Shown: positions 25,207-35,156, numbered from the stretch's first letter. The stretch is DNA of 64,000 bases from Clostridia bacterium (GCA_017558825.1 JAFYTO010000010.1:100789-164788), one strand, 5' to 3'. A program made the numbers and translations. The notes: generated from the sequence alone by a model not told the origin.

Positions 25207-25953
25207 ATGAATATTTTATTAAGTGGCTTTGGCGGTTTTATGGGCCGTGAAGTTATTAAACTTGCTGATGCAAACTATATGAACGCAAACGTTGTTTGCG
25301 GTGTTGACGCGTTCTTTAAAGGCGAATCTAACGTACCTTGCTTTAACTCTTTTAATGACGTGAACGTTAAATGTGACCTTATTATTGACTTTTCTTTCCA
25401 CACGGTAGTAAAAGACTTGCTTGAATACGCTGTTAAAAACGGTATTCCAACAGTTATTGCAACTACCGGCCACACGGAAGAAGAAAAGACTATTATTAAA
25501 GAAGCAAGCGCAAAAATACCTGTATTTTATGCGGCAAACTACTCTATTGGCGTTTCACTCCTTGTAAACCTTGCAAAAATTACTGCAAAAACAATGGTTG
25601 GCGCTGATATTGAAATTATTGAAGCGCACCACAATAGAAAGGTTGACGCTCCAAGCGGAACTGCTCTTATGATATACGAAGGTATTAAGGAAGTTCTTCC
25701 TAACTCTTTTGCTGTACACGGTAGAAGCGGTGCAAGCAAAAGACAAACTGGCGAAATTGGCATACACGCGCTCCGTATGGGCAACGTTGTTGGCGAACAC
25801 CAAGTTATAGTTTCAACAAATAACCAAACAATTACTTTAAAGCACGAAGCACACAACCGCGCACTTTTTGCTGAAGGCGCAATTGTTGCTGGCGATTTCC
25901 TTTTAAAACAAGGCGCTGGGCTTTACGGTATGAAAGATTTATTAAAGGATTAA
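25207..25953 (+). CDS. dapB: 4-hydroxy-tetrahydrodipicolinate reductase
   Basis: 248 residues, typical DapB length. The N-terminal nucleotide motif is LLSGFGGFMGRE; the catalytic block is EAHHNRKVDAPSGTA with its His pair and Lys. GMKDLL near the end is a family feature. It reduces the DapA product with NAD(P)H. The gene starts ten bases after dapA with AAGGTG and is followed by ddh. Confidence 0.96.
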   Translation: MNILLSGFGGFMGREVIKLADANYMNANVVCGVDAFFKGESNVPCFNSFNDVNVKCDLIIDFSFHTVVKDLLEYAVKNGIPTVIATTGHTEEEKTIIKEASAKIPVFYAANYSIGVSLLVNLAKITAKTMVGADIEIIEAHHNRKVDAPSGTALMIYEGIKEVLPNSFAVHGRSGASKRQTGEIGIHALRMGNVVGEHQVIVSTNNQTITLKHEAHNRALFAEGAIVAGDFLLKQGAGLYGMKDLLKD

Positions 25954-25957
25954 TTTT

Positions 25958-26935
25958 ATGAATATTGCAATTTACGGTTACGGCAATTTAGGCAAAGGTG
26001 TTGAAGTTGCTATAAAAAACGCAAGTGATATGATTTTAATAGGCGTTTTTACAAGGCGCAACCCTGAAAGTGTAAAAACTTTGACGGGCGCACCAGTATA
26101 CAGCGCAAACAGTTTAAAAGATTTCTCTTCTAAAATTGACGTTTTAATTGTTTGCGGTGGTAGCGCAACAGACCTTCCTGTTTTAACGCCGGAACTTGCT
26201 AAGAACTTTAACGTAATAGACAGTTTTGATACACATAAAACAATTCCAGAGCATTTTGCAAAAGTTGATGCTGCTGCAAAAAGCACTAAACACGTTGCTC
26301 TTATTTCCGCTGGCTGGGACCCTGGAATGTTCTCTATTGCAAGGCTTTACGCTAACGCTATTTTACCAAATGGTAGTGACTATACTTTTTGGGGCAAAGG
26401 CATTAGCCAAGGTCATAGTGATGCAATTAGAAGAATTGACGGCGTGTTAGATGCAAGGCAATACACAGTTCCTGTCGAAAGTGCGCTTGAAAGTGTTAGA
26501 AACGGCGAAAACCCTACTCTTACTACACGCCAAAAGCATTTGCGTGAGTGCTACGTTGTTGCTAAAGACGGTGCTGACTTAAATAAAATTGAAACTCAAA
26601 TTAAAACTATGCCTAACTACTTTGCCGACTATGACACTACCGTTAACTTTATTTCTCAAGAAGAGCTTATCAAAAATCATAGCGGAATGCCACACGGTGG
26701 TAGCGTTATTAGAACAGGCTCAACGGGATTAGAAGATGAAAACTCTTGCCTTATTGAATACAGCTTAAAACTTGGCTCTAACCCAGAGTTTACAGCAAGC
26801 GTTATTGTTGCTTACGCGCGTGCCGTTTACAAAATGTACAAAAATAAAAATTACGGTGCTAAAACCGTGTTTGACGTTGCTCCTATTGATTTAATTGACG
26901 GAGATTACATTGACGTTATTTCAAAACTATTATAA
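25958..26935 (+). CDS. ddh: meso-Diaminopimelate dehydrogenase
   Basis: 325 residues. The start IAIYGYGNLGKGVEVAI binds NADP; SAGWDPGMFSIARLY, FWGKGISQGHSDAIRR and MPHGGSVIRTG are family motifs. It converts tetrahydrodipicolinate directly to meso-DAP with ammonia in one step, replacing the four-step acylated routes. It lies four bases after dapB. The lysine route in this operon is thus the dehydrogenase variant. Confidence 0.95.
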   Translation: MNIAIYGYGNLGKGVEVAIKNASDMILIGVFTRRNPESVKTLTGAPVYSANSLKDFSSKIDVLIVCGGSATDLPVLTPELAKNFNVIDSFDTHKTIPEHFAKVDAAAKSTKHVALISAGWDPGMFSIARLYANAILPNGSDYTFWGKGISQGHSDAIRRIDGVLDARQYTVPVESALESVRNGENPTLTTRQKHLRECYVVAKDGADLNKIETQIKTMPNYFADYDTTVNFISQEELIKNHSGMPHGGSVIRTGSTGLEDENSCLIEYSLKLGSNPEFTASVIVAYARAVYKMYKNKNYGAKTVFDVAPIDLIDGDYIDVISKLL

Positions 26936-26938
26936 ATT

Positions 26939-28252
26939 ATGGAAAATCAAAATTTACTTTATGACAACTTAAAAGTGTGCGATAACGGCGAACTTATATT
27001 TGCAGGCGTTTCTACTACTGCGCTTGCAAAAGAGTTTAAAACACCGCTTTACGTTTTAGATGAAGAGCTTATTCGCAACCGTTGCAAAGAATACGTTAAC
27101 GCAGTTAACCAAGCGTTTGACGGAAACGCAAGCGTGTTGTATGCTTCAAAAGCGTTATCGTTTAAAAAGATATATTCAATTATTCAAGAAGAAGGTTTGG
27201 GTATTGACGTTGTTTCGCAAGGCGAAATTTACACGGCTAAAATTGCGGGCTTTAATATGCAAAACGCATACTTCCACTCAAACAACAAAACGGACGAAGA
27301 TATTGAATTTGCGCTTGATAACGGCGTTGGCTTTTTTGTTGTAGATAACGAAGAAGAACTTGTTGCAATAAACGAAATTTCTAATAGCCGTGGCGTTACA
27401 ACAAACGTATTACTTCGCATAACCCCAGGCATTGACCCACACACCTATGAAGAAGTTGCTACGGGTAAAGTGGACTCAAAGTTTGGCTCTGCTATTGAAA
27501 CGGGGCAAGCGGAAGAAATTGTAAAAATGGCAATTTCACTTCAAAACATAAATTTAGAAGGGCTTCACTGCCACGTTGGCTCACAAGTTTTTGACGGCGA
27601 AGTTTACAAAATGGCAAGCGAAGTTATGCTTAACTTTATTGCTCTTATTAAAAACAAGTATAACTACACTATTAAAAAACTTGACCTTGGTGGCGGTTTT
27701 GGCGTTAAATACGTTTCTGGCGACGGCGACTTAGATATTCAAAAAAGCGTGAGCGAAGTTGCAACTTTTGTTAAAAACAAAGTGTTGTCGCTTGGCATAA
27801 AAATGCCACATATTTGCTTTGAGCCTGGCAGAAGTATTGTTGCGGACGCGGGCATTACCCTTTACACCGTTGGCACTGTTAAGCGCATTACGGGTTATAA
27901 AAATTACGTTTCCGTTGACGGCGGTATGACGGACAACCCACGCTACGCGCTCTATAAATCAAAATACACTATACTTCCCGCTTACAATATGAACAAAGAG
28001 TGCGATATGCTTTGCTCTGTTGTTGGTAGGTGTTGCGAAAGTGGCGACATTTTGCAAGAAGACGTATATATGCCGTCCACCATTAAGCGTGGAGATATTA
28101 TTGCTTGCTTAACAACGGGCGCATATAACTACGCAATGAGTTCTAACTACAATAGACTTACAAAACCCGCTATTGTTATGATAAAAGATAAAAAAGCGGA
28201 AGTTGTTGTAGAAAGGCAAAGTTTAGAGCATTTAACTATGCTTGATAAATAA
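26939..28252 (+). CDS. lysA: Diaminopimelate decarboxylase
   Basis: 437 residues. The PLP lysine is in LYASKALSF, HCHVGSQVFDG and KLDLGGGFGVKY follow, the phosphate-binding site is EPGRSIVADAG, and the partner-subunit cysteine is in CCESGD. It decarboxylates meso-DAP to lysine and closes the operon. The ATG is three bases after the ddh stop without a clear ribosome site, so translation is probably coupled. Confidence 0.96.
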   Translation: MENQNLLYDNLKVCDNGELIFAGVSTTALAKEFKTPLYVLDEELIRNRCKEYVNAVNQAFDGNASVLYASKALSFKKIYSIIQEEGLGIDVVSQGEIYTAKIAGFNMQNAYFHSNNKTDEDIEFALDNGVGFFVVDNEEELVAINEISNSRGVTTNVLLRITPGIDPHTYEEVATGKVDSKFGSAIETGQAEEIVKMAISLQNINLEGLHCHVGSQVFDGEVYKMASEVMLNFIALIKNKYNYTIKKLDLGGGFGVKYVSGDGDLDIQKSVSEVATFVKNKVLSLGIKMPHICFEPGRSIVADAGITLYTVGTVKRITGYKNYVSVDGGMTDNPRYALYKSKYTILPAYNMNKECDMLCSVVGRCCESGDILQEDVYMPSTIKRGDIIACLTTGAYNYAMSSNYNRLTKPAIVMIKDKKAEVVVERQSLEHLTMLDK

Positions 28253-28257
28253 AATGA

Positions 28258-28288
28258 ATACCAAAGCTTTAATGCTTTGGTATTTTTT
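28258..28288 (+). terminator. Terminator of the lysine operon
   Basis: ATACCAAAGC and GCTTTGGTAT with a six-base loop, then a T run. Confidence 0.92.
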
Positions 28289-28462
28289 AAAATTCTTGCA
28301 AAACGCCAAAATTTATATTATCATATAAATACAACTTTATAACATTTTAAATTTAACGCATACTTTTACTATATTTAAAAGACACTTATTATTAAACATT
28401 GTCTTTTTTCTCTATTTAAAAAAGTGCGGTTTTAATATATAATAATATTTAGGAAGAAAAAA

Positions 28463-29257
28463 ATGAAAAAACCATTAAAAATTCTTACATCTCTACTTTG
28501 CCTTATATTTGCATTTAACTTAACAGCTTGTAAAAATGCGAAATTCCCTACTAATGACAACACTCTCTACATTGCGCATAGAGGGTATAGCAACGCAAAC
28601 GTAGATAATACTGAGGCGGCTTATTTAGAAGCTTCTACTCTTGATTTTTACGGAATAGAAACAGACGTTAAAGTTACTAAAGACGGTTACTTTGTTTGCA
28701 ACCACGATGACGTTGCAGTTTTTGAAGACGGCAGTAAAAAAATTGTAAAAAATAGCACTAGAGACGAATTGCTTGCTAAAAGATTAAATGGCGCAACAAA
28801 AAACACCGAATATATGTGCACTTTTGAAAGATACTTAGAAATCTGCAAAAACTCTAATAAAATTGCAATAATAGAGCTTAAAACAAACTTTACAAACGAC
28901 CAATTAAAGCAAATTTTTAGCATTGTTGAAAGCGTATATTCTCTTGACAAAGTTGAGGTCATTGATTTTGACATTAATCAAATTAAGCGTGCAAAAAAAA
29001 TAAACAACAACATTCCTTATCAATATTTAATAAGCTTTCCTAACTTTATAGACATCAATTATGCGCTTAGAAACGGCATTAATTTATCGTTTAATAGAAC
29101 TGCTTTACACATGTTTCCAAATTACATTGAAAAAGCACATAAAAAAGGTTTAAAAGTTGGGGTCTGGACTGTTGACGACAAACAAGACGTTGCAAACTTT
29201 ATAGACATGGGCGTTGACTACGTTACTTCTAACGAATTTTATGGAAACTTTAATTAA
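28463..29257 (+). CDS. Glycerophosphodiester phosphodiesterase, lipoprotein
   Basis: 264 residues. The signal ends in a clean lipobox LTAC at Cys23. GDPD motifs follow: IAHRGYSNANVDNTEAAY, GIETDVKVTKDGYFVCNHDD, and IIELKTN in the middle. It should cleave glycerophosphodiesters outside the cell to release glycerol-3-phosphate. AGGAAG precedes the ATG. A sialidase-like gene starts nine bases later, so two glycan or lipid scavenging genes share a unit. Confidence 0.92.
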   Translation: MKKPLKILTSLLCLIFAFNLTACKNAKFPTNDNTLYIAHRGYSNANVDNTEAAYLEASTLDFYGIETDVKVTKDGYFVCNHDDVAVFEDGSKKIVKNSTRDELLAKRLNGATKNTEYMCTFERYLEICKNSNKIAIIELKTNFTNDQLKQIFSIVESVYSLDKVEVIDFDINQIKRAKKINNNIPYQYLISFPNFIDINYALRNGINLSFNRTALHMFPNYIEKAHKKGLKVGVWTVDDKQDVANFIDMGVDYVTSNEFYGNFN

Positions 29258-29266
29258 GAATAAATT

Positions 29267-30370
29267 ATGAAATTATTAAAAACTTCAATTATTTATGAAA
29301 ACCCACTACCAATATTAAAATCTATTCAATCTTTCTTTCCGTCTCTTTGCGAACTTGAAGACGGTAGCGTTTTAGCGTGCTATCAACTTGGCGAAGCGTT
29401 TGAAGCCGTTAACTGCACAAGTTACGTTTCTAAAAGTGAAGACGGCGGGGCTACTTTTAGCGCGCCTATTCAAATGTTTGATAAAAAGAGCGAAAAGGTT
29501 AAAAGGTCAGATTTTTGTAAAATTGCAAAGGTGGGCGAAAATAAACTTGTTGCGCTTGGCTATCAGTTTTTTAGAGAAGACGAAAGTTTACCTATTGGCA
29601 ACGCGGAAACGGGCGGACTTTTAGACGATGAAATTTTTTATTCGGTTTCAACCGACAACGGCAAAACTTGGTCAAAACGCAAAACTATAGATTGCTATTG
29701 GGGCAACCACGCGGAAGCGTCCGCACCTGTTACTTTACTTAAAGACGGGTCTTGGGCTACGCCAATTACAGGCTTTAAAGATTGGGACGCTAAAATTGAC
29801 TGCCCTTGCGAGGGCAGGCTTTTGCGCTCTTACGACCAAGGCAAAACGTGGAACGACAACACCGTTTGTATGAAGTTTAACGACCCTAATATTACTTGCT
29901 TTGAGCAACGCGCAGTAGAACTTGAAAACGGCAATATAGTTGTTATTGGTTGGAACGAAAACCTTGTTACGGGCGAACTTTTAAATAACCACTACACAAT
30001 TTCAACCGACAACGGCAAAACGTTTAGCGAGCCAAAAGATACGGGTATTAAGGGGCAAGCATCTTCCTTATTACATATAGGCAACAATAAAATTTTAGCC
30101 TTTCACTGTTTAAGGCGCGATACTAATACCCCGGGTATTTTATGCGCGTTAGTTGATTTATCTAACGGCACTTGGAATATTTTAGAGCAAAAAATTATTT
30201 GGTCGCCTAATATGCCTGTTTTAAAAGACGGCAATATGGCAAACGTTTTTGCATTTTTAAAGTTTGGCCAACCAAGCGGAATTTTACTTAAAAACGGCAC
30301 TGTTCTTATGACGCATTGGGCATTAGAAAACGGACAGTATAAAACGTACTGCTCACAAATAGAACTTTAA
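29267..30370 (+). CDS. Sialidase-like exo-glycosidase with Asp-box repeats
   Basis: 367 residues and no signal peptide, so probably cytoplasmic. It has four Asp-box motifs: SEDGGATF, STDNGKTWS, SYDQGKTWN and STDNGKTFS, which mark a six-bladed beta-propeller. The size matches single-domain BNR sialidases or related glycoside hydrolases. Trans-activity or a non-sialic substrate is possible, and catalytic arginines cannot be confirmed by eye. Confidence 0.8.
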   Translation: MKLLKTSIIYENPLPILKSIQSFFPSLCELEDGSVLACYQLGEAFEAVNCTSYVSKSEDGGATFSAPIQMFDKKSEKVKRSDFCKIAKVGENKLVALGYQFFREDESLPIGNAETGGLLDDEIFYSVSTDNGKTWSKRKTIDCYWGNHAEASAPVTLLKDGSWATPITGFKDWDAKIDCPCEGRLLRSYDQGKTWNDNTVCMKFNDPNITCFEQRAVELENGNIVVIGWNENLVTGELLNNHYTISTDNGKTFSEPKDTGIKGQASSLLHIGNNKILAFHCLRRDTNTPGILCALVDLSNGTWNILEQKIIWSPNMPVLKDGNMANVFAFLKFGQPSGILLKNGTVLMTHWALENGQYKTYCSQIEL

Positions 30371-30402
30371 AATTTTTAATACATACTTTTATAAAAAACT
30401 AA

Positions 30403-30427
30403 AAGCACCTTAAACGGTGCTTTTTTA
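30403..30427. terminator. Bidirectional terminator between converging genes
   Basis: AAGCACC and GGTGCTT flanked by A and T runs; it serves both the sialidase-like gene and the HD gene on the other strand. Confidence 0.88.
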
Positions 30428-31624
30428 TTAGTCAAAATAACCCTTGTATTTAATTGATAAAGGCTCGTCCTTAAACAAGTGGTTGTAAACTTCAATAAAA
30501 TAATCGTCTGTCATGCTTGCAATAAAGTCAACAACTATTTGGTTTGGCTCTAAACTTTCGTAGGCATCTTTGCGCTTATAGTAAGATTTTTTAATATAGT
30601 TTATATGTTGTTTAAATATTGGCGAAGTTTTATCTCCATCAACAAGGTCTTTTAAAAGTTTGTTGTAAAGCGCTTTAAACGCAGGCTTTATTTTATTTTC
30701 AAAAATAGGCTTACTATCTTCATTATTATAAAGCAATTTATAGTTTTCACTTTTTGCTTGTTTAAGCGCTAAAAAATAGTCTTCATCAAACTTTAAATAA
30801 TTTTTACCATAACTATTCTTTATTATGTTTACGGTTAAGTTATTTACAATTTCAGCATTTATTGAGCCTATCGTGCTTGAAACAAAATCATTTTCACTAT
30901 AGGTTTTTGTGCGAGTGCCATCTTGCCTGTCTTTGCCCAAATAAGCAATAATGTCCGCCACCCTAACAACGCATCCTTCAAGCGTAAAAGGCGAAAGCGT
31001 TTTTGCAAACTCTTTGTCTTTTTGCGCCTTTTCTATATTATTATATAAGCCAGAAAAATCATAAGGCGTTTTTGGCTTATATTCGGCGCACTCAATTTCG
31101 CCGTTGTGCCCAACAATTCCGTCAAGTGTTTGTAGAGTTATATTGTAATTAAATATTCCGTTAAGCACCCTAACAGATTGTAAATTATGGTAAAAATGTT
31201 TGCCTGTTTTTTCAAAATACAACTCGTCAAGGTAACTTTCGCCAATATGGCCAAAAGGCGTATGTCCAAGGTCGTGCCCTAAACTAATTGCCTCAATTAA
31301 ATCTAAGTTTAGCCCTAACGCCCTGCCTATAGTGCGCGCAATGCGTGAAACTAATTGAACGTGTAAACTACGCCTTGTAATATCATCGTTTTTATAAAAA
31401 GAAAAAACTTGCGTTTTATCTGCATACCTATTATAAAAGGGGCAATTCAAAATTTTGTCAACGTCTCTTATAAAAGGTGGACGTAAAACGGTTGGGCGGT
31501 CGTGCGCATTATCAAGGCGAACAGCTCTTTCATTTAAGCACGCATATTCACTTTTAATTCCGTTTTTAATATCACTTTCTATTTGTTTAGAAAGTTCAAG
31601 CGGTAATTCATCATATTTGGCCAT
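30428..31624 (-). CDS. dGTPase-like HD-domain protein
   Basis: 398 residues from the ATG at 31624, led by AAAGGGAG. The frame is open to 31651, but that start lies in a hairpin loop. The metal site is SLHVQLVSRIA (His), LGHDLGHTPFGHIGE, and a later Asp in VVRVADIIAYLGKDRQ. This is the ordinary bacterial dNTP triphosphohydrolase-like form, unlike the extended paralogue at 18265. Its ribosome site is buried in the stem of the hairpin at 31632-31675. Confidence 0.9.
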   Translation of the reverse strand: MAKYDELPLELSKQIESDIKNGIKSEYACLNERAVRLDNAHDRPTVLRPPFIRDVDKILNCPFYNRYADKTQVFSFYKNDDITRRSLHVQLVSRIARTIGRALGLNLDLIEAISLGHDLGHTPFGHIGESYLDELYFEKTGKHFYHNLQSVRVLNGIFNYNITLQTLDGIVGHNGEIECAEYKPKTPYDFSGLYNNIEKAQKDKEFAKTLSPFTLEGCVVRVADIIAYLGKDRQDGTRTKTYSENDFVSSTIGSINAEIVNNLTVNIIKNSYGKNYLKFDEDYFLALKQAKSENYKLLYNNEDSKPIFENKIKPAFKALYNKLLKDLVDGDKTSPIFKQHINYIKKSYYKRKDAYESLEPNQIVVDFIASMTDDYFIEVYNHLFKDEPLSIKYKGYFD

Positions 31625-31675
31625 AAAAAATCTCCCTTTACATTTTAGCATAGTATTTGCCTTATGTAAAGGGAG
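31625..31675 (-). terminator. Terminator-like hairpin overlapping the ribosome site of the next gene
   Basis: A perfect 12-bp inverted repeat, CTCCCTTTACAT (31632-31643) and ATGTAAAGGGAG (31664-31675), with a 20-base loop. On the minus strand the second arm ends in AAAGGGAG, the ribosome site of the HD gene, and is followed by ATTTTTT and then the ATG. Confidence 0.8.
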
Positions 31676-31693
31676 TTGAGTTGTTAATTTTTA

Positions 31694-34351
31694 TTAACCG
31701 CCAGCGCTTGTTGGAAGCATTTTAATTACGGCAGCAATAAACTCATTAAGAGTAAGTTCTTGCCAGTCTGCATCTTCAGCATCAATTTTGCCATTTGTTG
31801 CGGCAAAATCAAACGCATTGTCAAGTTTTGTTTCGTCTTCTGGAGTCAAAGTAAATATTCCGCATTGTCTTAAATCTTTTAATTTAGCCTTAGTTACACC
31901 AGATTTTGTACGTTTAGAAACGTCGTTTATAGGAATATTTTTGCGCTTTTCTAAATCGTTTGCGCCTTCGAGTTTAGTTGTTCCTTCAATATCTTCAACG
32001 TCTAAAAGCGAAAAGATTGAACCTTCTTTGGCATCATATTCTTTATCGTCAGTAATAACGTCACCTAAAGTAAATTCATTAGGATTAAAACCGTCAGTTG
32101 AGAACTTTTTGAACGTGTAGTTTGCAATTTTTGCATTTAAACCTTCAACAACCCCTCCATTTTTATACCACTTTCCATCACATCCATCTCCGCCATCGTG
32201 AACGGTGCAAGCATCATCATTGGTACACTTAGTATAGCCCATAACTTCACCAAGTTCCATATCGTTAACGTCTTGAGAAAGTTCGCTTATTTTTGATTTG
32301 CCTAGGATTTTTAAAATTGTTGGGGTGTCAGGCTTTTCAACGTCAATAACGTCACCAAGCATTAATTTGTCAACTCTTTCTTTGAAGTTTATGTCGCCGC
32401 CAAAAATTTCTGAAAGTTGAATGTCTGCAACGGTTTTGTTTAAGTTGCTAACAGGCTCGCCGTTCTTTTCCCAAGTTCCAACGCCTCCCGTGTAATTCAT
32501 AAGGTCACCAACGTAAAGGTTTTTTAAAACGTCTTTAAACCCTATTTCGTTTTTAACTAGCCTTGATACTTCTGTTACGTAAATTGTTTCATCAAGTTTA
32601 GAAAGGTTAGCCACGTTACCATTCTTATCATACCAAACACCGTCTTCATAAGAGTAATTCATAAGCTCGCCCATCTTAATACCTTCAAGTATTTCTTCAA
32701 GCTTTAAGCCTGAGCCACTTGATATTTCTTGCATGGTTTTATCGTATATGCTAAGCATAATTTTATCCATTGCTGTTTTATTCTTAGCTGGAATAGTGCA
32801 ATTACTATCATCATACCAAGCACCGTCTTTATTATACTTGCCAAGCAATTCGCCAAGAAGAGACGTGTCAACAACGCCTTTCATATCTACCGTGCCAAGT
32901 ACGGCGTTTTCAAGTGCAATGTTAGAAAGTTTGTTGTAAAGTTCGCCAACGTATGCGTTGTTTTTATCTATCCAATAATAAGTGTGTTCTGTGTGGCTTA
33001 AAGTAGTTTCACAATCTTTATAACAGTAGCCTTCTGGAATAGTAATGCCGCTGTCACTTGTTGCAATGCTATAACCAAGTGAGTGGCCAAGGAACATTCC
33101 GTCAACAAGAGTGGTAATTTCAAACTTGCCTTCTAAAAGTTCATCCATTGAAAGATTTATAAGGTTTTTATTTATTAAGCCTTCTGCACTTTCATCAACG
33201 TATTCTTTGTAAATAGTTTCCTGACCTTCACAGCCTGTTGCACCGTGAATAGGGCACTCTTCATTGTTAGAGCATTTTTCATACCAAGAACCGTTACAGC
33301 CAACGCCACCTTCGTGAATAGGACAGGTTTCGCTTTCAGTACAAGCAGCATAGCCCATAAGCTTACCAATAGAGAATCCGCTGAACAAGGCTTCTACGTC
33401 AAACATATACTCGTCATCTTCTACGCCTTCTACGTTTTCTGCGCCATCTTCGCCCTCTACTGCTTCATTATCTTCCATTTCGCTTTTCTTTTTAAACAAG
33501 TCTTTAACGTAAACACCGTCTAACAACATAAGAGATTGTTTTGTTTCTTCTCTTGCAACTTCATCATTGCCTGCTATCATATCAGTTAAAAAGTCGGAAA
33601 GAAGAGAACTTCCAATTTCCTTAAGTTCGCCCTCGTGCAACTCTTTGCCAAGGTTAAACGTGCTTTCGCCAGATAAATTGTTTGTGAGTAATGAGATTTT
33701 AAGATTTCCAAGTTTTTCAGTTGCACCGTTTTCTGCAGTGTAAACGTATTCGCCCTTTTCTTCATCATATCTTTCAACAAAAGTTTGAGGGAATAATGAG
33801 CCAAATTTTAATGAGCCAAGTTCACTAAATAAGCGCATTTGACCCGTTTGAACGTCAGTTTCTAATAAGTAGCCGAGCGAATATCCGCGAAGCATATTGC
33901 GCGCGCCTGCTGAGAATACAGGGTAGTTGCCCTCTTCATCTTTTGGTAAAAATGCAAATATGGTTGAAAAACTTATTTCATTTAAGCCCTCGCTAGAAAA
34001 AAGCATAAGCGGGCTTACTTCCTTTAATTTTTCATAGTCAATTGCGTCTGACTTTGAAAAATCAACACCCATATCGCTTATAAGCTTAAGAAGATTTATG
34101 CCCTCTTCTTCAAGTTTTTTAAACGTAAAAGAATCCGGGTCTGTTTGAGCCATTATAACAAGCGCCACCAAATCTTCAATGGTGGCATCTTTAAGCCCAG
34201 ACTCATCTTCTTCTTGAACAACACCTATTTTTGATAAAGTAAGGTTTTTAAACGCCCAATACATTGCGCCGGCCATACCGCCAAACAACGATACAAGACC
34301 TACAACCATACCTAATACAAAGGCTAAAAACCTTCTTGTAAAATTACCCAT
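31694..34351 (-). CDS. Large membrane-anchored repeat protein with CCHC clusters, unknown function
   Basis: 885 residues, no family I recognise. One N-terminal membrane segment (about 8-34) precedes a long acidic extracytoplasmic or cytoplasmic part. From about residue 326 the motif hydrophobic-x-G-(E/D/K)-(L/V)-(M/I)-(G/N)-Y recurs eight times every 35-75 residues (LGEVMGY, MGELMNY, VGDLMNY and others), often followed by W-Y/W-E and an L-N-K segment. Three copies carry Cys/His clusters C-x5-C-x2-H-x(4,5)-C (337-352, 360-374, 709-724), which look metal-binding. AAAGGAG precedes the ATG. It shares a strand with the HD gene downstream. Confidence 0.8.
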   Translation of the reverse strand: MGNFTRRFLAFVLGMVVGLVSLFGGMAGAMYWAFKNLTLSKIGVVQEEDESGLKDATIEDLVALVIMAQTDPDSFTFKKLEEEGINLLKLISDMGVDFSKSDAIDYEKLKEVSPLMLFSSEGLNEISFSTIFAFLPKDEEGNYPVFSAGARNMLRGYSLGYLLETDVQTGQMRLFSELGSLKFGSLFPQTFVERYDEEKGEYVYTAENGATEKLGNLKISLLTNNLSGESTFNLGKELHEGELKEIGSSLLSDFLTDMIAGNDEVAREETKQSLMLLDGVYVKDLFKKKSEMEDNEAVEGEDGAENVEGVEDDEYMFDVEALFSGFSIGKLMGYAACTESETCPIHEGGVGCNGSWYEKCSNNEECPIHGATGCEGQETIYKEYVDESAEGLINKNLINLSMDELLEGKFEITTLVDGMFLGHSLGYSIATSDSGITIPEGYCYKDCETTLSHTEHTYYWIDKNNAYVGELYNKLSNIALENAVLGTVDMKGVVDTSLLGELLGKYNKDGAWYDDSNCTIPAKNKTAMDKIMLSIYDKTMQEISSGSGLKLEEILEGIKMGELMNYSYEDGVWYDKNGNVANLSKLDETIYVTEVSRLVKNEIGFKDVLKNLYVGDLMNYTGGVGTWEKNGEPVSNLNKTVADIQLSEIFGGDINFKERVDKLMLGDVIDVEKPDTPTILKILGKSKISELSQDVNDMELGEVMGYTKCTNDDACTVHDGGDGCDGKWYKNGGVVEGLNAKIANYTFKKFSTDGFNPNEFTLGDVITDDKEYDAKEGSIFSLLDVEDIEGTTKLEGANDLEKRKNIPINDVSKRTKSGVTKAKLKDLRQCGIFTLTPEDETKLDNAFDFAATNGKIDAEDADWQELTLNEFIAAVIKMLPTSAGG

Positions 34352-34513
34352 GTTTGCTCCTTTGCCTTTTTTGTTGGCAAACGTTTAATTAAATTTTTTT
34401 GGTTTTACCAAAAAATGAAAATTCGTATTATATATTATACTAGTTTATATTTTATTTGTCAATGTCAAAAACGAGAACGGCGTTAATTATTATAAATTTT
34501 TAATAAAAATAAT

Positions 34514-34540
34514 AAAAGCCGTTGTGATAACGGCTTTATT
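34514..34540 (-). terminator. Terminator of rplI
   Basis: GCCGTT and AACGGC flank a five-base loop; flanking A/T runs extend the stem. It is just after the rplI stop on the minus strand. Confidence 0.75.
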
Positions 34541-34547
34541 TTAAAAT

Positions 34548-34991
34548 TTACGCGTTTTCTACGCTTACTTTTATTTTAGCAATTACGTCTTGTAAAAACT
34601 TAACGTCAACAGCATGAACGCCAAAGGTTTTAATAGAGTCTTTTAACAAAATTTTCTTTTTGTCAACGTTAAAACCAAGTTCGTTAATAGCTTCGGCAAT
34701 TTCCTTGCTTGTTACCGAACCAAACATTTTGCCGTTGTCGCCACTTTTTACCTTTATAATTATTGTTTTTCCGTTAAGGTTTTTTGCTTCTTCAGTTAAA
34801 GCTTTTATTTCCTCACGGCGATGATAATCTTGCGCGCCTTTTTTAATGTTAAGGCTATTTATTTTAACTGCGGTTGCCTCCTCAGCAAGACCTTGCTTTA
34901 TTAAACAGTTTCTTGCATAGCCGTCACTAACTTCTTTAATTTCTCCTACTTTGCCTACGTTTTTTACGTCTTTTAACAATATAACTTTCAT
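34548..34991 (-). CDS. rplI: Ribosomal protein L9
   Basis: 147 residues, the usual L9 length. The N-domain reads [20 protein letters not shown] then [11 protein letters not shown]; a long central helix and the C-domain [16 protein letters not shown] follow. It binds 23S rRNA on the large subunit. It stands alone here, without dnaB or a GdpP-like gene beside it. Confidence 0.97.
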   Translation of the reverse strand: MKVILLKDVKNVGKVGEIKEVSDGYARNCLIKQGLAEEATAVKINSLNIKKGAQDYHRREEIKALTEEAKNLNGKTIIIKVKSGDNGKMFGSVTSKEIAEAINELGFNVDKKKILLKDSIKTFGVHAVDVKFLQDVIAKIKVSVENA

Positions 34992-35156
34992 AATAAACTC
35001 CTTAGTATTAGTTTAAACTAAAAAGAGTGTTTTGTCAATATTTAACGCTGCTTTTATACACATATTAAGCATAAAACAAATTTTAAGCGTTACCACTAAA
35101 AAACACTAAACATTTTTTAATTTTTATGCTAAAATAATTAAAAGGATTGATTTTTT

